Below are positions 37,440 through 48,591 of a DNA stretch of 64,000 nucleotides, one piece after another (positions within the stretch are counted from its first letter, which is position 1; every line of letters begins with the position of its first letter). The notes under the pieces are model-generated. The model worked only from the letters and a program-made list of their open reading frames with translations, ran no database searches and was not told the origin of the DNA. This stretch comes from Mesorhizobium neociceri. Its GTDB lineage: Bacteria; Pseudomonadota; Alphaproteobacteria; Rhizobiales; Rhizobiaceae. A program made the position numbers and the translations under genes. The stretch is from positions 62,001-126,000 of the forward strand of contig NZ_JACDTY010000006.1 in NCBI RefSeq assembly GCF_013520985.1. Reading direction: 5' to 3'.

Positions 37440-38384
37440 TCATGCTCCACCGATGGCCAAAGCGCGCCCGACGACACAGTCGGCGAGGTAGATGGCGAAG
37501 ATGGCGAAGAGGTAGAGCAGCGAATAGGCAAACAGGGCCTTGGCCGGCTTCATGGCGCGGTCGTCGTCAGTCATGCGCAGCACCTTCCAGGCATACCAGA
37601 CGAAGCCGATGCCGAGCGCCAGCGAAGCGACGCCATAGAAGGCGGTGGTGAAGCCGAGCACCCAGGGCAGCACGCCGATCGGGGCCAGGATCAGCGCGTA
37701 GGCAAAGATCTGGCGCCGGGTCGAGGCCTGGCCGGCGATAACAGGCATCATCGGGATGCCGGCCTTGGCGTAGTCGTCGGACTTGAACAGCGCCAGCGCC
37801 CAGAAATGCGGCGGCGTCCACAGGAAGATGATCAGGAACAGGACGAGGCTTTCCAGGCTGACCGTCCCAGTCACCGCCGCCCAGCCGATCACTGGCGGGA
37901 TGGCGCCGGCGGCGCCACCGATGACGATGTTCTGCGGCGTCGAGCGCTTCAGCCACATCGTGTAGACGACGGCATAGAAGAAGATGGTGAAGGCGAGCAG
38001 CGCCGCCGACAGCCAGTTGACCAGCACGCCAAGCGTCATCACCGACAGCACCGACAGCACAAGCCCGAAGCTCAGGGCTTCGCCGGGCAGGATGCGGCCG
38101 GAAGGCACCGGGCGGCTGGCGGTCCGGCTCATCACCGCGTCGATGTCGGCGTCGTACCACATGTTGAGCGCGCCCGAGGCGCCGGCGCCGATGGCGATCG
38201 CCAGGATTGCGACCATCGCTATCAGCGGGTTGATGGTCACGGGCGCCGCCACCATGCCGACAAAGGCCGTGAACACCACCAGCGACATGACGCGCGGCTT
38301 CAGCAGGGCGAAGAAATCGCCCGCGGTTGCTTCCGACATGCGAAAGCCCGCTTCGTCAATCATTGGGTCGTCGACCAGGGCCAT
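37440..38384 (-). CDS. ctaB: Protoheme IX farnesyltransferase
   Basis: The 314-residue UbiA-family membrane enzyme makes heme O from heme B and farnesyl diphosphate, the precursor of heme a. It has the two aspartate-rich motifs [19 protein letters not shown] and [20 protein letters not shown], typical of CtaB/CyoE, and about eight helices (for example [40 protein letters not shown]). It follows ctaD after a 69-base gap with a palindrome and precedes the small CoxF-like gene with a four-base overlap. Confidence 0.97.
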   Translation of the reverse strand: MALVDDPMIDEAGFRMSEATAGDFFALLKPRVMSLVVFTAFVGMVAAPVTINPLIAMVAILAIAIGAGASGALNMWYDADIDAVMSRTASRPVPSGRILPGEALSFGLVLSVLSVMTLGVLVNWLSAALLAFTIFFYAVVYTMWLKRSTPQNIVIGGAAGAIPPVIGWAAVTGTVSLESLVLFLIIFLWTPPHFWALALFKSDDYAKAGIPMMPVIAGQASTRRQIFAYALILAPIGVLPWVLGFTTAFYGVASLALGIGFVWYAWKVLRMTDDDRAMKPAKALFAYSLLYLFAIFAIYLADCVVGRALAIGGA

Positions 38385-38415
38385 GCGTAGTTGAGTCCAA
38401 TCATTCCGTTGGCCA

Positions 38416-38439
38416 AAACCGCCGGCGGGCCGGCGGTTT
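38416..38439 (-). other. Perfect 11-base palindrome between ctaD and ctaB
   Basis: AAACCGCCGGC and GCCGGCGGTTT pair around a two-base centre. On the minus strand one more T continues the right arm before GG. It may attenuate transcription or protect the ctaD mRNA end, so that ctaD is made in excess of the assembly factors downstream. Confidence 0.55.
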
Positions 38440-38453
38440 CGTATTCAGCTGCC

Positions 38454-40121
<1,668 letters not shown>

Positions 40122-40144
40122 CTAATTCTTGCTAACCCGCGGCA

Positions 40145-41041
40145 TCAATTGCCGGCGGCCGCTACCTTGTTGGTACCGTCGACCTCGGCCATCAGCGCCT
40201 TGTTGGCGCCGGGAAGGTCGGTCTTGGCTGCTGCCAGCCAGGTCTTGTACTGCGCGTCGGAGACGACGCGGATGGCGATCGGCATGAAGGCGTGGTCCTT
40301 GCCGCAGAGCTGCGAGCACTGGCCATAATAGAGGCCTTCCTTCTCCGCCTTGAACCAGGTCTCGTTGGTGCGACCGGGAACCGCGTCCATCTTGATGCCG
40401 AAGGCCGGCATGGCGAAGGAGTGGATAACGTCGGTCGCGGTGATCAGGACACGGGTCATGGTGTTGACCGGCACCACCAGCTCGTTGTCGACCGCCAGCA
40501 GACGCGGGTAGACCTTGCGGTCTTCCTTGCCGATCGCCGCGCGATCGGCATCCTGAAGGACGGCCGAGTTGAAGGAGAGCGTGTTCTCGGTCTGGTACTC
40601 ATAGTCCCAGTTCCACTGATTGCCCGTCGCCTTGACGGTCAGCTTGGCTTCTTCCGGCGGCGTGTACTGCGCGGTCAGGAGCTGGAACGAGGGAATGGCG
40701 ATGAAGAGCAGGATCACGACCGGCCCGACTGTCCAGATAATCTCAATCAGCGTGTTGTGGCTGGTCTTGGACGGAACAGGGTTGACGCTTGCCCGGAACC
40801 TGAAGATGCACCAGGCGAGAAGGGCCAGCACCAGGGCGGTGATCGGGACGACGAACCACATCGTGTAGTTACCGAACCACTCGATCTGCCGCATCATGTC
40901 GGTCGCCGGCGGCTGAAAACTGGTCTCCCACGGCTGCGGCTGGGCCGCATGGGCGGAGGCACCGGCGAAAAATGCGACGGCAGCACCTGCTGCTGCCATC
41001 AATTTGGCGCTTGCTGGGAATTTTCTCATCGCCCTCATCAT
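40145..41041 (-). CDS. ctaC: Cytochrome c oxidase subunit II
   Basis: The 298-residue protein has a signal peptide (cleaved near ASAHA/AQPQPW), two transmembrane helices (MWFVVPITALVLALLAWCIF and TLIEIIWTVGPVVILLFIAI) and a periplasmic cupredoxin domain. The CuA ligands are in TDVIHSFAMPAFG (histidine) and YYGQCSQLCGKDHAFMPIAI (two cysteines, glutamine region, histidine, methionine). It accepts electrons from cytochrome c. Three ATGs (41041, 41038, 41029) stand close together behind GGGAG, so the exact start is open. It heads the operon. Confidence 0.97.
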   Translation of the reverse strand: MMRAMRKFPASAKLMAAAGAAVAFFAGASAHAAQPQPWETSFQPPATDMMRQIEWFGNYTMWFVVPITALVLALLAWCIFRFRASVNPVPSKTSHNTLIEIIWTVGPVVILLFIAIPSFQLLTAQYTPPEEAKLTVKATGNQWNWDYEYQTENTLSFNSAVLQDADRAAIGKEDRKVYPRLLAVDNELVVPVNTMTRVLITATDVIHSFAMPAFGIKMDAVPGRTNETWFKAEKEGLYYGQCSQLCGKDHAFMPIAIRVVSDAQYKTWLAAAKTDLPGANKALMAEVDGTNKVAAAGN

Positions 41042-41404
41042 CTCCCGGTTCCTCGCGATCGTGGCGCAGGAATAACGTACATCGCCGGGATGGGAATCCC
41101 GGACAGTCCCAAGGCTGGTTCAAACCATACTCTATTTCCCTCCGCAAGAAAGGAGCGGACAAAACCGTGCGGCATTTTTGCGCGCAAGCGCGACCACGCC
41201 GTTTCAGCGGCCTTTTGCCCCGCGCGGATCGTCGACAGATGGGCTATGCGGGCTTGCGGTCGGAATGCGCCCGACGGTCGCAATTCGGGCGAATTTGCTA
41301 GGGAAAAGCGCATTATTGCGCTTGCCGGGACTGACCGGCGGTCGCGCTATCCTTTACTTGGCCTTGGCGCGGCTTAAAGTGCCGTGATTCGCAATGGAGC
41401 CGTC

Positions 41405-41989
41405 ATGACCTCTTGGCTTTCGAGAAACGCCTGGCATTCGAAAAGCGCTCGGCATTCGAAAAGCGCTTGGCTTTCGAGAAGCGGGGCGAAGGTCATCTTT
41501 CTCGCCGCCCTGATCGGTATCGGCTCGGCCGCAACCGGCATCGCCAATGCAGCGCAGCCGAGCGGCACGGTCAAGTCGACGCATGGCGCGTGGTCGATCA
41601 TCTGCGACACGCCGGCCGGCGCCACCTCGGAACAGTGCGTGATGATGCAAAACGTCGTCGCCGAGGATCGCCCCGAAATGGGACTTTCGGTCGTCGTGCT
41701 GCGCACCGCCGACAACAAGGCCGAGATCCTGCGCGTGCTGGCGCCGCTCGGCGTGCTCCTGCCCAATGGGCTTGGCCTCAATGTCGACGGCAAGGACATC
41801 GGCCGCGCCTATTTCGTGCGCTGCTTCCAGGACGGCTGCTATGCCGAGGTCATTCTCGAAAAGCCGCTGCTCGACACGCTGAAGACCGGGACGTCGGCCA
41901 CCTTCATCGTCTTCCAGACGCCGGAAGAGGGCATCGGTATCCCCGTCGACCTCAAGGGCTTTGCCGACAGTTTTGCCGCTCTGCCCTGA
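41405..41989 (+). CDS. Invasion-associated locus B (IalB) family protein
   Basis: The 194-residue protein starts MTSWLSRN at ATG 41405. The N-terminal region is unusual: four tandem six-residue repeats (residues 4-27) precede the hydrophobic core VIFLAALIGIGSAATGIANA of a signal peptide. The mature domain (TVKSTHGAWSIICDTPAGAT, SEQCVMMQNVVAEDRPEMGL, FVRCFQDGCYAEVIL) matches the IalB family, periplasmic proteins named for a Bartonella erythrocyte-entry locus. Cysteine pairs are kept. The role in free-living rhizobia is unknown. It lies between ctaC (divergent) and tldD (same direction, 109 bases). Confidence 0.85.
   Translation: MTSWLSRNAWHSKSARHSKSAWLSRSGAKVIFLAALIGIGSAATGIANAAQPSGTVKSTHGAWSIICDTPAGATSEQCVMMQNVVAEDRPEMGLSVVVLRTADNKAEILRVLAPLGVLLPNGLGLNVDGKDIGRAYFVRCFQDGCYAEVILEKPLLDTLKTGTSATFIVFQTPEEGIGIPVDLKGFADSFAALP
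41414..41485 (+). repeat. Four tandem 18-base repeats inside the IalB-like gene
   Basis: Units at 41414-41431, 41432-41449, 41450-41467 and 41468-41485 encode WLSRNA, WHSKSA, RHSKSA and WLSRSG. The middle two differ by one base (TGG/CGG). All four are in frame, so change in copy number would lengthen the signal peptide n-region by six residues per unit. Confidence 0.9.
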
Positions 41990-42098
41990 GCTTGTTGTCC
42001 AGGCGGTCGCCGGCTAGCGATTCTCATTGCGGATTGTGCAGGCGCGTCTTCGCGCCTACATCGTGGCAACAACCATTCCTCGCGTGAACGGACCTGCC

Positions 42099-43511
42099 AT
42101 GAACAGCCTGATCGGCCAATTCGACATTTCAGACGATCGCATCAAGCAAATCGTCGCCGAGACCCTTAACGGCGCCGATGATGGCGAATTGTTCCTCGAA
42201 TACAGCGAGAGCGAAGCGCTGATGTTCGACAATGGCAAGCTGAAGACCGCCAATTTCAACACCGACCAGGGTTTTGGCCTGCGCGCCGTTGCCGGCGAGG
42301 CCAGCGGCTACGCCCACTCCAGCGATCTGTCCGAAGCCTCGCTGCTGCGCGCGGCGGACGCCGTTTCGACCGTCAAGGGCGGCTATTCCGGCACGCTTGC
42401 CGCGGCCCCTGCGCGCACCAACCGCCATCTCTATGGCGATGAGAACCCGATCCCCTCGCCTTCCTTCGAGGTCAAGGCCAAGCTGTTGCAGGAGATCGAC
42501 GCATGGCTGCGGGCAGAGGATCCGCGCGTGCGCCAGGTGACGGCCTCGCTCGCCGCATCGTGGCAGCATGTCGAAATCGTGCGCGCCGACGGCCAGATGG
42601 TGCGCGACATCCGCCCGCTGGTCCGCATCAATGTCTCGGTCATCGTCGGCGATGGCGACCGCCAGGAAAGCGGCTCCTACGGCATGGGCGGGCGCAAGGC
42701 GTTCGGCGAGTTCCTGGTCGAGGACAGCTGGAAGCATGCGGCCAAGGAGGCGCTGCGCCAGGCGCTGGTCAACCTCGAAGCCATCCCGGCGCCGGCCGGC
42801 ACCTTCGACATCGTGCTGTCCAGCGGCTGGCCGGGCGTCATGCTGCACGAGGCCGTCGGCCACGGGCTGGAAGGCGATTTCAACCGCAAGAAGACGTCAG
42901 CGTTCGCCGGACTGCTGGGCCAGCAGGTGGCGGCCAGGGGCGTCACCGTGGTCGATGACGGCACCATGCCCGAGCGGCGCGGCTCGCTGACCGTCGACGA
43001 TGAAGGCACGCCATCGGCCCGCAACGTGCTGATCGAGGACGGCAGACTGGTCGGCTACATGCAGGACCGCCAGAACGCCCGGCTGATGGGCATGAAGGCG
43101 ACCGGCAATGGCCGGCGCGAAGGCTATGCGCACCAGCCGATGCCGCGCATGACCAACACCTACATGACATCGGGCGACATGGAGCCGGACGAGATCATCG
43201 CCTCGGTCAAGAACGGCATCTACGCCGTTTCCTTCGGCGGCGGCCAGGTCGACATCACCTCGGGCAAGTTCGTGTTCGGCTGCACCGAGGCCTACATGAT
43301 CGAGAATGGCAAGGTGACGCAACCGATCAAGGGCGCGATGCTGATCGGCAACGGGCCGGACGCCATGCACCGCGTGTCGATGATCGGCAACGACATGAAG
43401 CTCGACAATGGCATCGGCATGTGCGGCAAGGCCGGCCAGGGCGTGCCCGTCGGCGTCGGCCAGCCGCATCTCAGGATGAACCAGATGACGGTCGGCGGCA
43501 CCAGGGTTTGA
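42099..43511 (+). CDS. tldD: Metalloprotease TldD
   Basis: The 470-residue protein has the TldD zinc motif HEAVGHGLEGDFNRK (HExxxH) and the conserved blocks FLEYSESEALMFDNGKLKTA, PIPSPSFEVKAKLLQEID, TSGDMEPDEIIASVKNGIYA, and a C-terminal region with CGKAGQGVPVGVGQPHLRMN. With its partner TldE (PmbA) it degrades unfolded peptides such as microcin B17 or CcdA in E. coli. tldE is not in this window. ATG 42099 (MNSLIGQFDI) matches the family start, and the longer frame lacks support. Confidence 0.95.
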   Translation: MNSLIGQFDISDDRIKQIVAETLNGADDGELFLEYSESEALMFDNGKLKTANFNTDQGFGLRAVAGEASGYAHSSDLSEASLLRAADAVSTVKGGYSGTLAAAPARTNRHLYGDENPIPSPSFEVKAKLLQEIDAWLRAEDPRVRQVTASLAASWQHVEIVRADGQMVRDIRPLVRINVSVIVGDGDRQESGSYGMGGRKAFGEFLVEDSWKHAAKEALRQALVNLEAIPAPAGTFDIVLSSGWPGVMLHEAVGHGLEGDFNRKKTSAFAGLLGQQVAARGVTVVDDGTMPERRGSLTVDDEGTPSARNVLIEDGRLVGYMQDRQNARLMGMKATGNGRREGYAHQPMPRMTNTYMTSGDMEPDEIIASVKNGIYAVSFGGGQVDITSGKFVFGCTEAYMIENGKVTQPIKGAMLIGNGPDAMHRVSMIGNDMKLDNGIGMCGKAGQGVPVGVGQPHLRMNQMTVGGTRV

Positions 43512-43516
43512 TAGTC

Positions 43517-43708
43517 ATGGCTGCCAGAGAAAAGTCCATTGCCACCGGTTCGGCCGATGATCAGGCCACACCGCCTGTTCCGGTCTTTCCCTCAACGCGG
43601 CCAGAGGATGTGTTCGGTTCTCTGCCCAACAGAGGCAAGCCGAAAACGTTGAAAGATATGGAAAAAGGTATTCTTGCCGAAGCACGCCGCCGCCATACCC
43701 GCGACTGA
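43517..43708 (+). CDS. Small protein, antitoxin-like C-terminus, function unknown
   Basis: The 63-residue protein starts at ATG 43517, five bases after the tldD stop, so it is probably co-translated. The first 33 residues are low in complexity. The second half (FGSLPNRGKPKTLKDMEKGI, then LAEARRRHTRD) resembles the toxin-binding tail of some AbrB/VapB-type antitoxins of alphaproteobacteria. No DNA-binding domain precedes it and no PIN-toxin gene follows, because the next gene runs the other way. This likeness is weak. It could equally be an unrelated small protein. Confidence 0.5.
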   Translation: MAAREKSIATGSADDQATPPVPVFPSTRPEDVFGSLPNRGKPKTLKDMEKGILAEARRRHTRD

Positions 43709-43709
43709 T

Positions 43710-44945
43710 TTAACGCCGTCTCTTCGGCTTCTCCAGCAGCGCCACGGCCTCGACATGCGGCGACCACAGGAACTGGTCGATGGGCGTCACGCTTTTCAGG
43801 ACATAACCGCCGTCCATAAGGATACGCAGGTCCCGGGCCAGCGTCACCGGGTTGCAGGAGACGGCGGCGACGAACGGCACATCCGAGCGGGCGATCTGCT
43901 TCGACTGGTCCTCGGCGCCGGCGCGCGGCGGGTCGAAGACCACGCCGTCGAAGGCGTTCAGCTCCTTGAACGTCAGCGGCCGGCGGAACAGATCGCGGCG
44001 CTCGCCGGTTACCCGTTTCAGGCCGGTCGCGAAGCGTGATCCCCGGTCGAGCGCCGAAAGGGCGGCCGCGTCCCCTTCGACCGCATGGATCTCGGATTTC
44101 GCCGCAAGCCGAAGCGCAAAGCTGCCGCAGCCGGCGAAAAGATCTGCGACTTTCTTAGCCCGTTTCAAATGTCCGCCAACGAGGTCGGCCATCGTCTGTT
44201 CGGCGGCTTCGGTTGCCTGCAGGAAGGCGCCAGGCGGCACGGCGACAGCGACGGTGCCGAACATGACGATCGGTTTTTTCGGCTCGATGACGATCTCGTC
44301 GTCGATCGAAAGCCGGGCAAATCCATTGGCCATGACAAAGTTGGAGGCAACCCGGCGCTGGTTCTCGCCCAGCTTGCCCGACTCATAGACCGCGACATCA
44401 AGGCCCGAACCCGTAACCGTGACGGCCATCCGGAACGATTTGGTCGTGGCGCAAACCAGGTCGGCGATTGACCTCAAGCGATCGAGCGCGGCAACGATCT
44501 CCGGCAGCGAGATCGGGCATTCCTCGATGGGAATGATTTCCGGCGACAGATGGCGGTGGAAGCCAAGCAGCATGCCTGTGTCGGCGCGTCTGGCGGCAAG
44601 CACGACGCGGCGGCGTGTGTGTGGCGCACACGGCACCAATGCGCCGATGTCGCCGGCAATGCCTTTCAAGGCGTGCACCACCTTGTCGCGCTTCCACTGG
44701 TGGTAAGCGTCGGCTTGCAGATGCTGGACGGCGCAGCCGCCGCATTCGGTAAAATGCCGGCAGGCCGGCTCGATGCGCAGTGGCGAGGCCTCCAGCACCG
44801 CCATCAGCGTGGCTCGGTCCCTTTCGCGCGCCGCGGTGACGGTTTCGCCGGGCAGCGTGAAGGGGATGAACAGCTCGCCCGTTTCCGTCTCGGCGACGCC
44901 ATCGCCTTGCGAACCCAATCTCTTGATGGTGAAGCGCGTGCTCAT
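43710..44945 (-). CDS. RNA m5U methyltransferase (RumA/TrmA family)
   Basis: The 411-residue protein from ATG 44945 has an N-terminal TRAM-like domain (STRFTIKRLGSQGDGVAE), the iron-sulfur cysteines of RumA proteins (HFTECGGCAVQHLQADAYHQ), S-adenosylmethionine motif VADLFAGCGSFALRLAAKSE, and the catalytic FVAAVSCNPVTLARDL with the nucleophilic cysteine. It should methylate uridine in 23S rRNA, but which position (RlmC or RlmD type) is unsettled. Its start overlaps the tlyA stop by four bases (ATGA), so they are coupled. Confidence 0.92.
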   Translation of the reverse strand: MSTRFTIKRLGSQGDGVAETETGELFIPFTLPGETVTAARERDRATLMAVLEASPLRIEPACRHFTECGGCAVQHLQADAYHQWKRDKVVHALKGIAGDIGALVPCAPHTRRRVVLAARRADTGMLLGFHRHLSPEIIPIEECPISLPEIVAALDRLRSIADLVCATTKSFRMAVTVTGSGLDVAVYESGKLGENQRRVASNFVMANGFARLSIDDEIVIEPKKPIVMFGTVAVAVPPGAFLQATEAAEQTMADLVGGHLKRAKKVADLFAGCGSFALRLAAKSEIHAVEGDAAALSALDRGSRFATGLKRVTGERRDLFRRPLTFKELNAFDGVVFDPPRAGAEDQSKQIARSDVPFVAAVSCNPVTLARDLRILMDGGYVLKSVTPIDQFLWSPHVEAVALLEKPKRRR

Positions 44946-45706
44946 CGGTCCTTGATCCCACCGAGCAGGAATTCGCGGTTGCCGTCGCCGCCTTCGATCG
45001 GCGACATGTGCAGGCCCAGTGTACGCCAGCCAGGGACGCCTTCGAGCCATTCCTGCAGCAGGCCGGCCACACGGGCGGCGTCATAAGGGTCTTTCAACAG
45101 GCCGCCCTTGCCGATTGCCTCGCGGCCGGCCTCGAATTGCGGCTTGACCAGAAATACGGCACGAGCTCCCGGCTTGGCGATGGCGAGCGCCGGCGGCATA
45201 GCCAGTTTCAGCGAAATGAAGCTGACGTCGGAAACGATGAAATCCGGGACACGGCCGCCGAGATCGGCAGCCTTGAGCTCGCGGGCGTTCAAGCCCTCGA
45301 TCGCCGTGACGCGCGGGTCGGACGAGACATCGGGATGCATCTGGCCGTGGCCGACATCGATGGCCGTAACGTGGGCCGCGCCGCGTTCGAGCAACACCTG
45401 GGTGAAGCCGCCGGTCGAGGCGCCGACATCAAGGGCTTCGGAGCCCAAGGGATCGAGACTAAAATGGTCGAGCCCGGCAATCAGCTTCAGCGCCGCGCGT
45501 GAGACATAGCCCTGCGCGGGATCGTCGATGGCGATGAGGTATTGTGGCAGAACCGTCTGGCCGGGCTTGCGGGCGATCGCTCCGTCGACCGTGACCGTAC
45601 CACGTTCGATCGCGTCGCGGGCGCGCGAGCGGCTCGCAAACAGGCCGCGCTGGACGAGCAGTTCGTCGAGCCGCTGGCGTGCGCTGGCTGGCAGAGGGGA
45701 GTTCAT
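44942..45706 (-). CDS. tlyA: TlyA family rRNA methyltransferase / hemolysin A family
   Basis: The 254-residue protein has an N-terminal S4 RNA-binding domain (QRLDELLVQRGLFASRSRAR, DAIERGTVTVDGAIARKPGQ) and an FtsJ-type methyltransferase domain (SEALDVGASTGGFTQVLLER, VSDVSFISLKLAMPPALAIA, FLVKPQFEAGREAIGKGGLL). TlyA makes 2'-O-methylcytidine in 16S and sometimes 23S rRNA. In many alphaproteobacteria the gene follows dxs, but here a GFA-family gene and a small secreted protein gene separate the two. Confidence 0.93.
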   Translation of the reverse strand: MNSPLPASARQRLDELLVQRGLFASRSRARDAIERGTVTVDGAIARKPGQTVLPQYLIAIDDPAQGYVSRAALKLIAGLDHFSLDPLGSEALDVGASTGGFTQVLLERGAAHVTAIDVGHGQMHPDVSSDPRVTAIEGLNARELKAADLGGRVPDFIVSDVSFISLKLAMPPALAIAKPGARAVFLVKPQFEAGREAIGKGGLLKDPYDAARVAGLLQEWLEGVPGWRTLGLHMSPIEGGDGNREFLLGGIKDR

Positions 45707-45846
45707 TGGCCTTCATGGCGAAAGCCGGTCGCGAAGGCAAGGACATTGGGACGACAGAAGCTGGCCGGCCCGCCGCCAGTTGATAATCGCATCCAGTCCG
45801 GCAAGATGGCCGGGCGGGATGGCTCGGGCAATGCGGAGGAGGACGA

Positions 45847-46248
45847 ATGCTGACCGGAACGTGCCATTGCGGCGCCGCCCACTGGACCCTGGAGGGCGAC
45901 CCCGGCCCGATCACAGCCTGCAACTGCACGCTTTGCCGCCGCTACGGCACGCTCTGGGCCTATGATTTTGTCGATGAGCGCATCCGCGTCGTGGGACCCG
46001 TGCATTCCTACACCCGCGCTGGGAAAGATGAGCCGTCGCTCGAGATCCTGTTCTGCCCCACCTGTGCCTGTGTGCTTGCCTGGCGCGGCCTGCGCACCGG
46101 TTCCAGCGGCCGCACGCGGATCGCCGTCAATGTCAGGCTGGCGCCGCCGGAGGCGGTCGCGAACCTGCCGATCGATCATGTCGACGGGCTCGATACTTAT
46201 GACGATCTGCCGCGCGATGGGCGGTGCGTGCGCGATATGTGGTTCTAG
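45847..46248 (+). CDS. GFA/CENP-V family zinc protein
   Basis: The 133-residue protein has the GFA zinc pattern: GTCHCGAAHW (CxC), ACNCTLCRRYGTLWAYDF (CxxC after CN) and LFCPTCACVLAW (CxxC). The fold binds one structural and one catalytic zinc. The prototype adds glutathione to formaldehyde, but most paralogues have unknown substrates. It runs opposite to tlyA and dxs and overlaps the stop region of the small secreted protein gene by a few bases. Confidence 0.9.
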   Translation: MLTGTCHCGAAHWTLEGDPGPITACNCTLCRRYGTLWAYDFVDERIRVVGPVHSYTRAGKDEPSLEILFCPTCACVLAWRGLRTGSSGRTRIAVNVRLAPPEAVANLPIDHVDGLDTYDDLPRDGRCVRDMWF

Positions 46249-46529
46249 AAAATGGTGCGCGACACCGGCCGTTCGACGGCCGGCATCAGGGCATCACCCG
46301 CATCGCCGGAGGCCTGCTTGCGCGACGGCTCGACAGGCACGACAGGCGCATCCGGCACGACGACGAGCTGCGGCACCTGCTTGTAGGTGAAGCCGCCCCT
46401 GATGTTGCCCATCTTGCCGGCGACGATCTCGACCACCGCCCGTTCGAGCTTGCGGTCGTAGCGGGTTTCGGCCACGGCCGGCGCGGCGATGACGGCCAAA
46501 AGGGCCGCGCCGCACAGAAGCGTTCGCAT
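46245..46529 (-). CDS. Small secreted protein, function unknown
   Basis: The 94-residue protein from ATG 46529 has a signal peptide (MRTLLCGAALLAVIAAPAVA). The mature part (ETRYDRKLERAVVEIVAGKM, GNIRGGFTYKQVPQLVVV) is followed by a Pro/Val-rich segment. KLERAAVEIVAGKIGDIRGG-like sequences are recalled from many Rhizobiales proteins annotated as hypothetical. Its 3' end overlaps the convergent GFA gene stop by four bases. Confidence 0.75.
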   Translation of the reverse strand: MRTLLCGAALLAVIAAPAVAETRYDRKLERAVVEIVAGKMGNIRGGFTYKQVPQLVVVPDAPVVPVEPSRKQASGDAGDALMPAVERPVSRTIF

Positions 46530-46677
46530 TGTTTTAACTCCCTGCCTTGGTCGGGTTCTAGCAGGGCGGCGTTGAAAAACGGCCAAAAGACACGGTAAGC
46601 GAAACGCCAAACAGAAGCGTTAACAGAACGTTACGGAAGGAAGCCGGCAAACCGCTTCAAAGGCTTGAGATTTTGAT

Positions 46678-48591
46678 TCAGGCGCGCTGCGCGTGGGCCG
46701 AATGGCCAAGCGCAACGAACACCGTGCGCACGATGCCGGCGGCATCGAGCCCGGCATCGGCATACATTTTTTCCGGCTTGGCGTGGTCGGTGAACTCGTC
46801 CGGCAGCACCAGCGGCCGCACCTTCAGGCCGCTTTCCAGCAAGCCTTCATGGGCGAGGAACTGCAGCACATGGCTGGCGAAGCCGCCGACAGCGCCCTCT
46901 TCCACCGTCACCAGCACTTCGTGCGAGCGGGCGAGCCGGCGGATCAGATCCTCATCGAGCGGCTTGGCGAAACGGGCGTCCGCAACCGTCGTCGAAAGCC
47001 CGGCCGCGCCGAGTTCCTCGGCGGCGATCAGGCAGTCCTGCAGCCGCGTGCCGAAGGACAACAGCGCCACCTTGGTGCCTTCCCTAACGATGCGGCCCTT
47101 GCCGATTTCGAGCACCGAACCGCGCTCCGGCATGTCGACGCCGACGCCATTGCCGCGCGGATAGCGGAAGGCGATCGGGCCTTCGTCATAATAGGCGGCG
47201 GTGCGCACCATGTGGCGAAGCTCCGCCTCGTCGGCGGCCGCCATCACCACGAAGCCCGGCAGCGTCGCCAGGAAGGTGGTGTCGAAAGCGCCGCAATGGG
47301 TGGCGCCGTCAGCGCCGACAAAGCCGGCACGATCGATCGGGAAGCGCACCGGCAGTTTCTGGATCGCCACGTCATGGACGACCTGGTCATAGGCGCGCTG
47401 CAGGAAGGTCGAGTAGATGGCGGCGAAGGGCTTGTAGCCTTCGGTGGCGAGACCGGCGGCAAACGTCACCGCATGTTGCTCGGCGATGCCGACATCGAAG
47501 GTCCGGGTCGGAAACGCTTCGCCGAACAGGTCGAGGCCGGTGCCGTTCGGCATGGCGGCGGTGACGGCGACGATGCGGTCGTCGGCGCGCGCTTCCTGGA
47601 TCAGGCTTTCGGCGAACACCTTGGTGTAGGCCGGCGCGTTGGCCGGCGCCTTGGTCTGCGCGCCGGTGATGACGTCGAACTTGTTGACGCCGTGATATTT
47701 GTCGGGCGCGGCCTCCGCCGGCGCATAGCCCTTGCCCTTCTGGGTCACGACATGGATCAGCACCGGGCCATCGGCGTTGTCGCGGACATTCTTCAGCACC
47801 GGGATCAAATGCTCGAGATTGTGGCCGTCGATCGGGCCGATATGGTAGAAGCCGAGCTCCTCGAACAGCGTGCCGCCGGTGACGTAGCCGCGCGCATGCT
47901 CGACCGCCCGCTTGATGGCGCGATCGGCGCGCTTGCCGAGATAAGAGGTCAGCTTCTTGCCGAAATCGCGCAGGCCAAGATAGGTCTTCCCCGAGGCGAG
48001 CCGCGCCAGATAGGCGCTCATGGCGCCGGTCGGCGGCGCAATCGACATGTCGTTGTCGTTGAGGATGACGATCAGCCGAGCATCGAGCGCGCCGGCGTTG
48101 TTCATCGCTTCAAAGGCCATGCCGGCCGACATGGCGCCGTCGCCGATGACGGCAATGACATTGTTGCGGCCGCCTGAGAGGTCGCGCGCCATGGCCATGC
48201 CGAGGCCGGCGGAAATCGAGGTCGAGGAGTGCGCGGCGCCGAACGGGTCGTATTCGCTCTCGGCGCGACGGGTGAAGCCGGACAGGCCACCTTCCTGCCT
48301 GAGCGTGCGGATGCGGTCGCGGCGGCCGGTCAGGATCTTGTGCGGATAGGCCTGGTGACCGACATCCCAGATCACCCGGTCTTCCGGCGTGTTGAAGACA
48401 TAGTGCAGCGCCACGGTCAGTTCGACGACACCGAGCCCGGCGCCCAGATGCCCGCCCGTATGCGAGACGGCATCTATCAGCTCGGCGCGCAGCTCCGAGG
48501 CCAGCTGCGGCAGCTCGCTTTCGTCAAGCTTCTTCAGGTCGGCGGGAATACGGACCTTGTCGAGAAGCGGCGTATGCAGCGTAGCGTTCAC
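46678..48591 (-). CDS. dxs: 1-deoxy-D-xylulose-5-phosphate synthase
   Basis: The 637-residue thiamine diphosphate enzyme makes DXP from pyruvate and glyceraldehyde 3-phosphate, first step of the MEP pathway. [20 protein letters not shown] is the N-terminal family signature, [20 protein letters not shown] the ThDP-metal motif (GDG...N), and [20 protein letters not shown] the catalytic glutamate region of the pyrimidine domain. The transketolase C-terminal domain is intact. It is downstream of the HDAC-xseB-DUF2277-pirin run, but with a 102-base gap that should contain its own promoter. Confidence 0.97.
   Translation of the reverse strand: MNATLHTPLLDKVRIPADLKKLDESELPQLASELRAELIDAVSHTGGHLGAGLGVVELTVALHYVFNTPEDRVIWDVGHQAYPHKILTGRRDRIRTLRQEGGLSGFTRRAESEYDPFGAAHSSTSISAGLGMAMARDLSGGRNNVIAVIGDGAMSAGMAFEAMNNAGALDARLIVILNDNDMSIAPPTGAMSAYLARLASGKTYLGLRDFGKKLTSYLGKRADRAIKRAVEHARGYVTGGTLFEELGFYHIGPIDGHNLEHLIPVLKNVRDNADGPVLIHVVTQKGKGYAPAEAAPDKYHGVNKFDVITGAQTKAPANAPAYTKVFAESLIQEARADDRIVAVTAAMPNGTGLDLFGEAFPTRTFDVGIAEQHAVTFAAGLATEGYKPFAAIYSTFLQRAYDQVVHDVAIQKLPVRFPIDRAGFVGADGATHCGAFDTTFLATLPGFVVMAAADEAELRHMVRTAAYYDEGPIAFRYPRGNGVGVDMPERGSVLEIGKGRIVREGTKVALLSFGTRLQDCLIAAEELGAAGLSTTVADARFAKPLDEDLIRRLARSHEVLVTVEEGAVGGFASHVLQFLAHEGLLESGLKVRPLVLPDEFTDHAKPEKMYADAGLDAAGIVRTVFVALGHSAHAQRA

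Noticed and set aside
43517..43708. Complete toxin-antitoxin module next to tldD
   Set aside because: Only a weak antitoxin-like tail is seen. The neighbouring gene on the other side is a convergent RNA methyltransferase, not a toxin.
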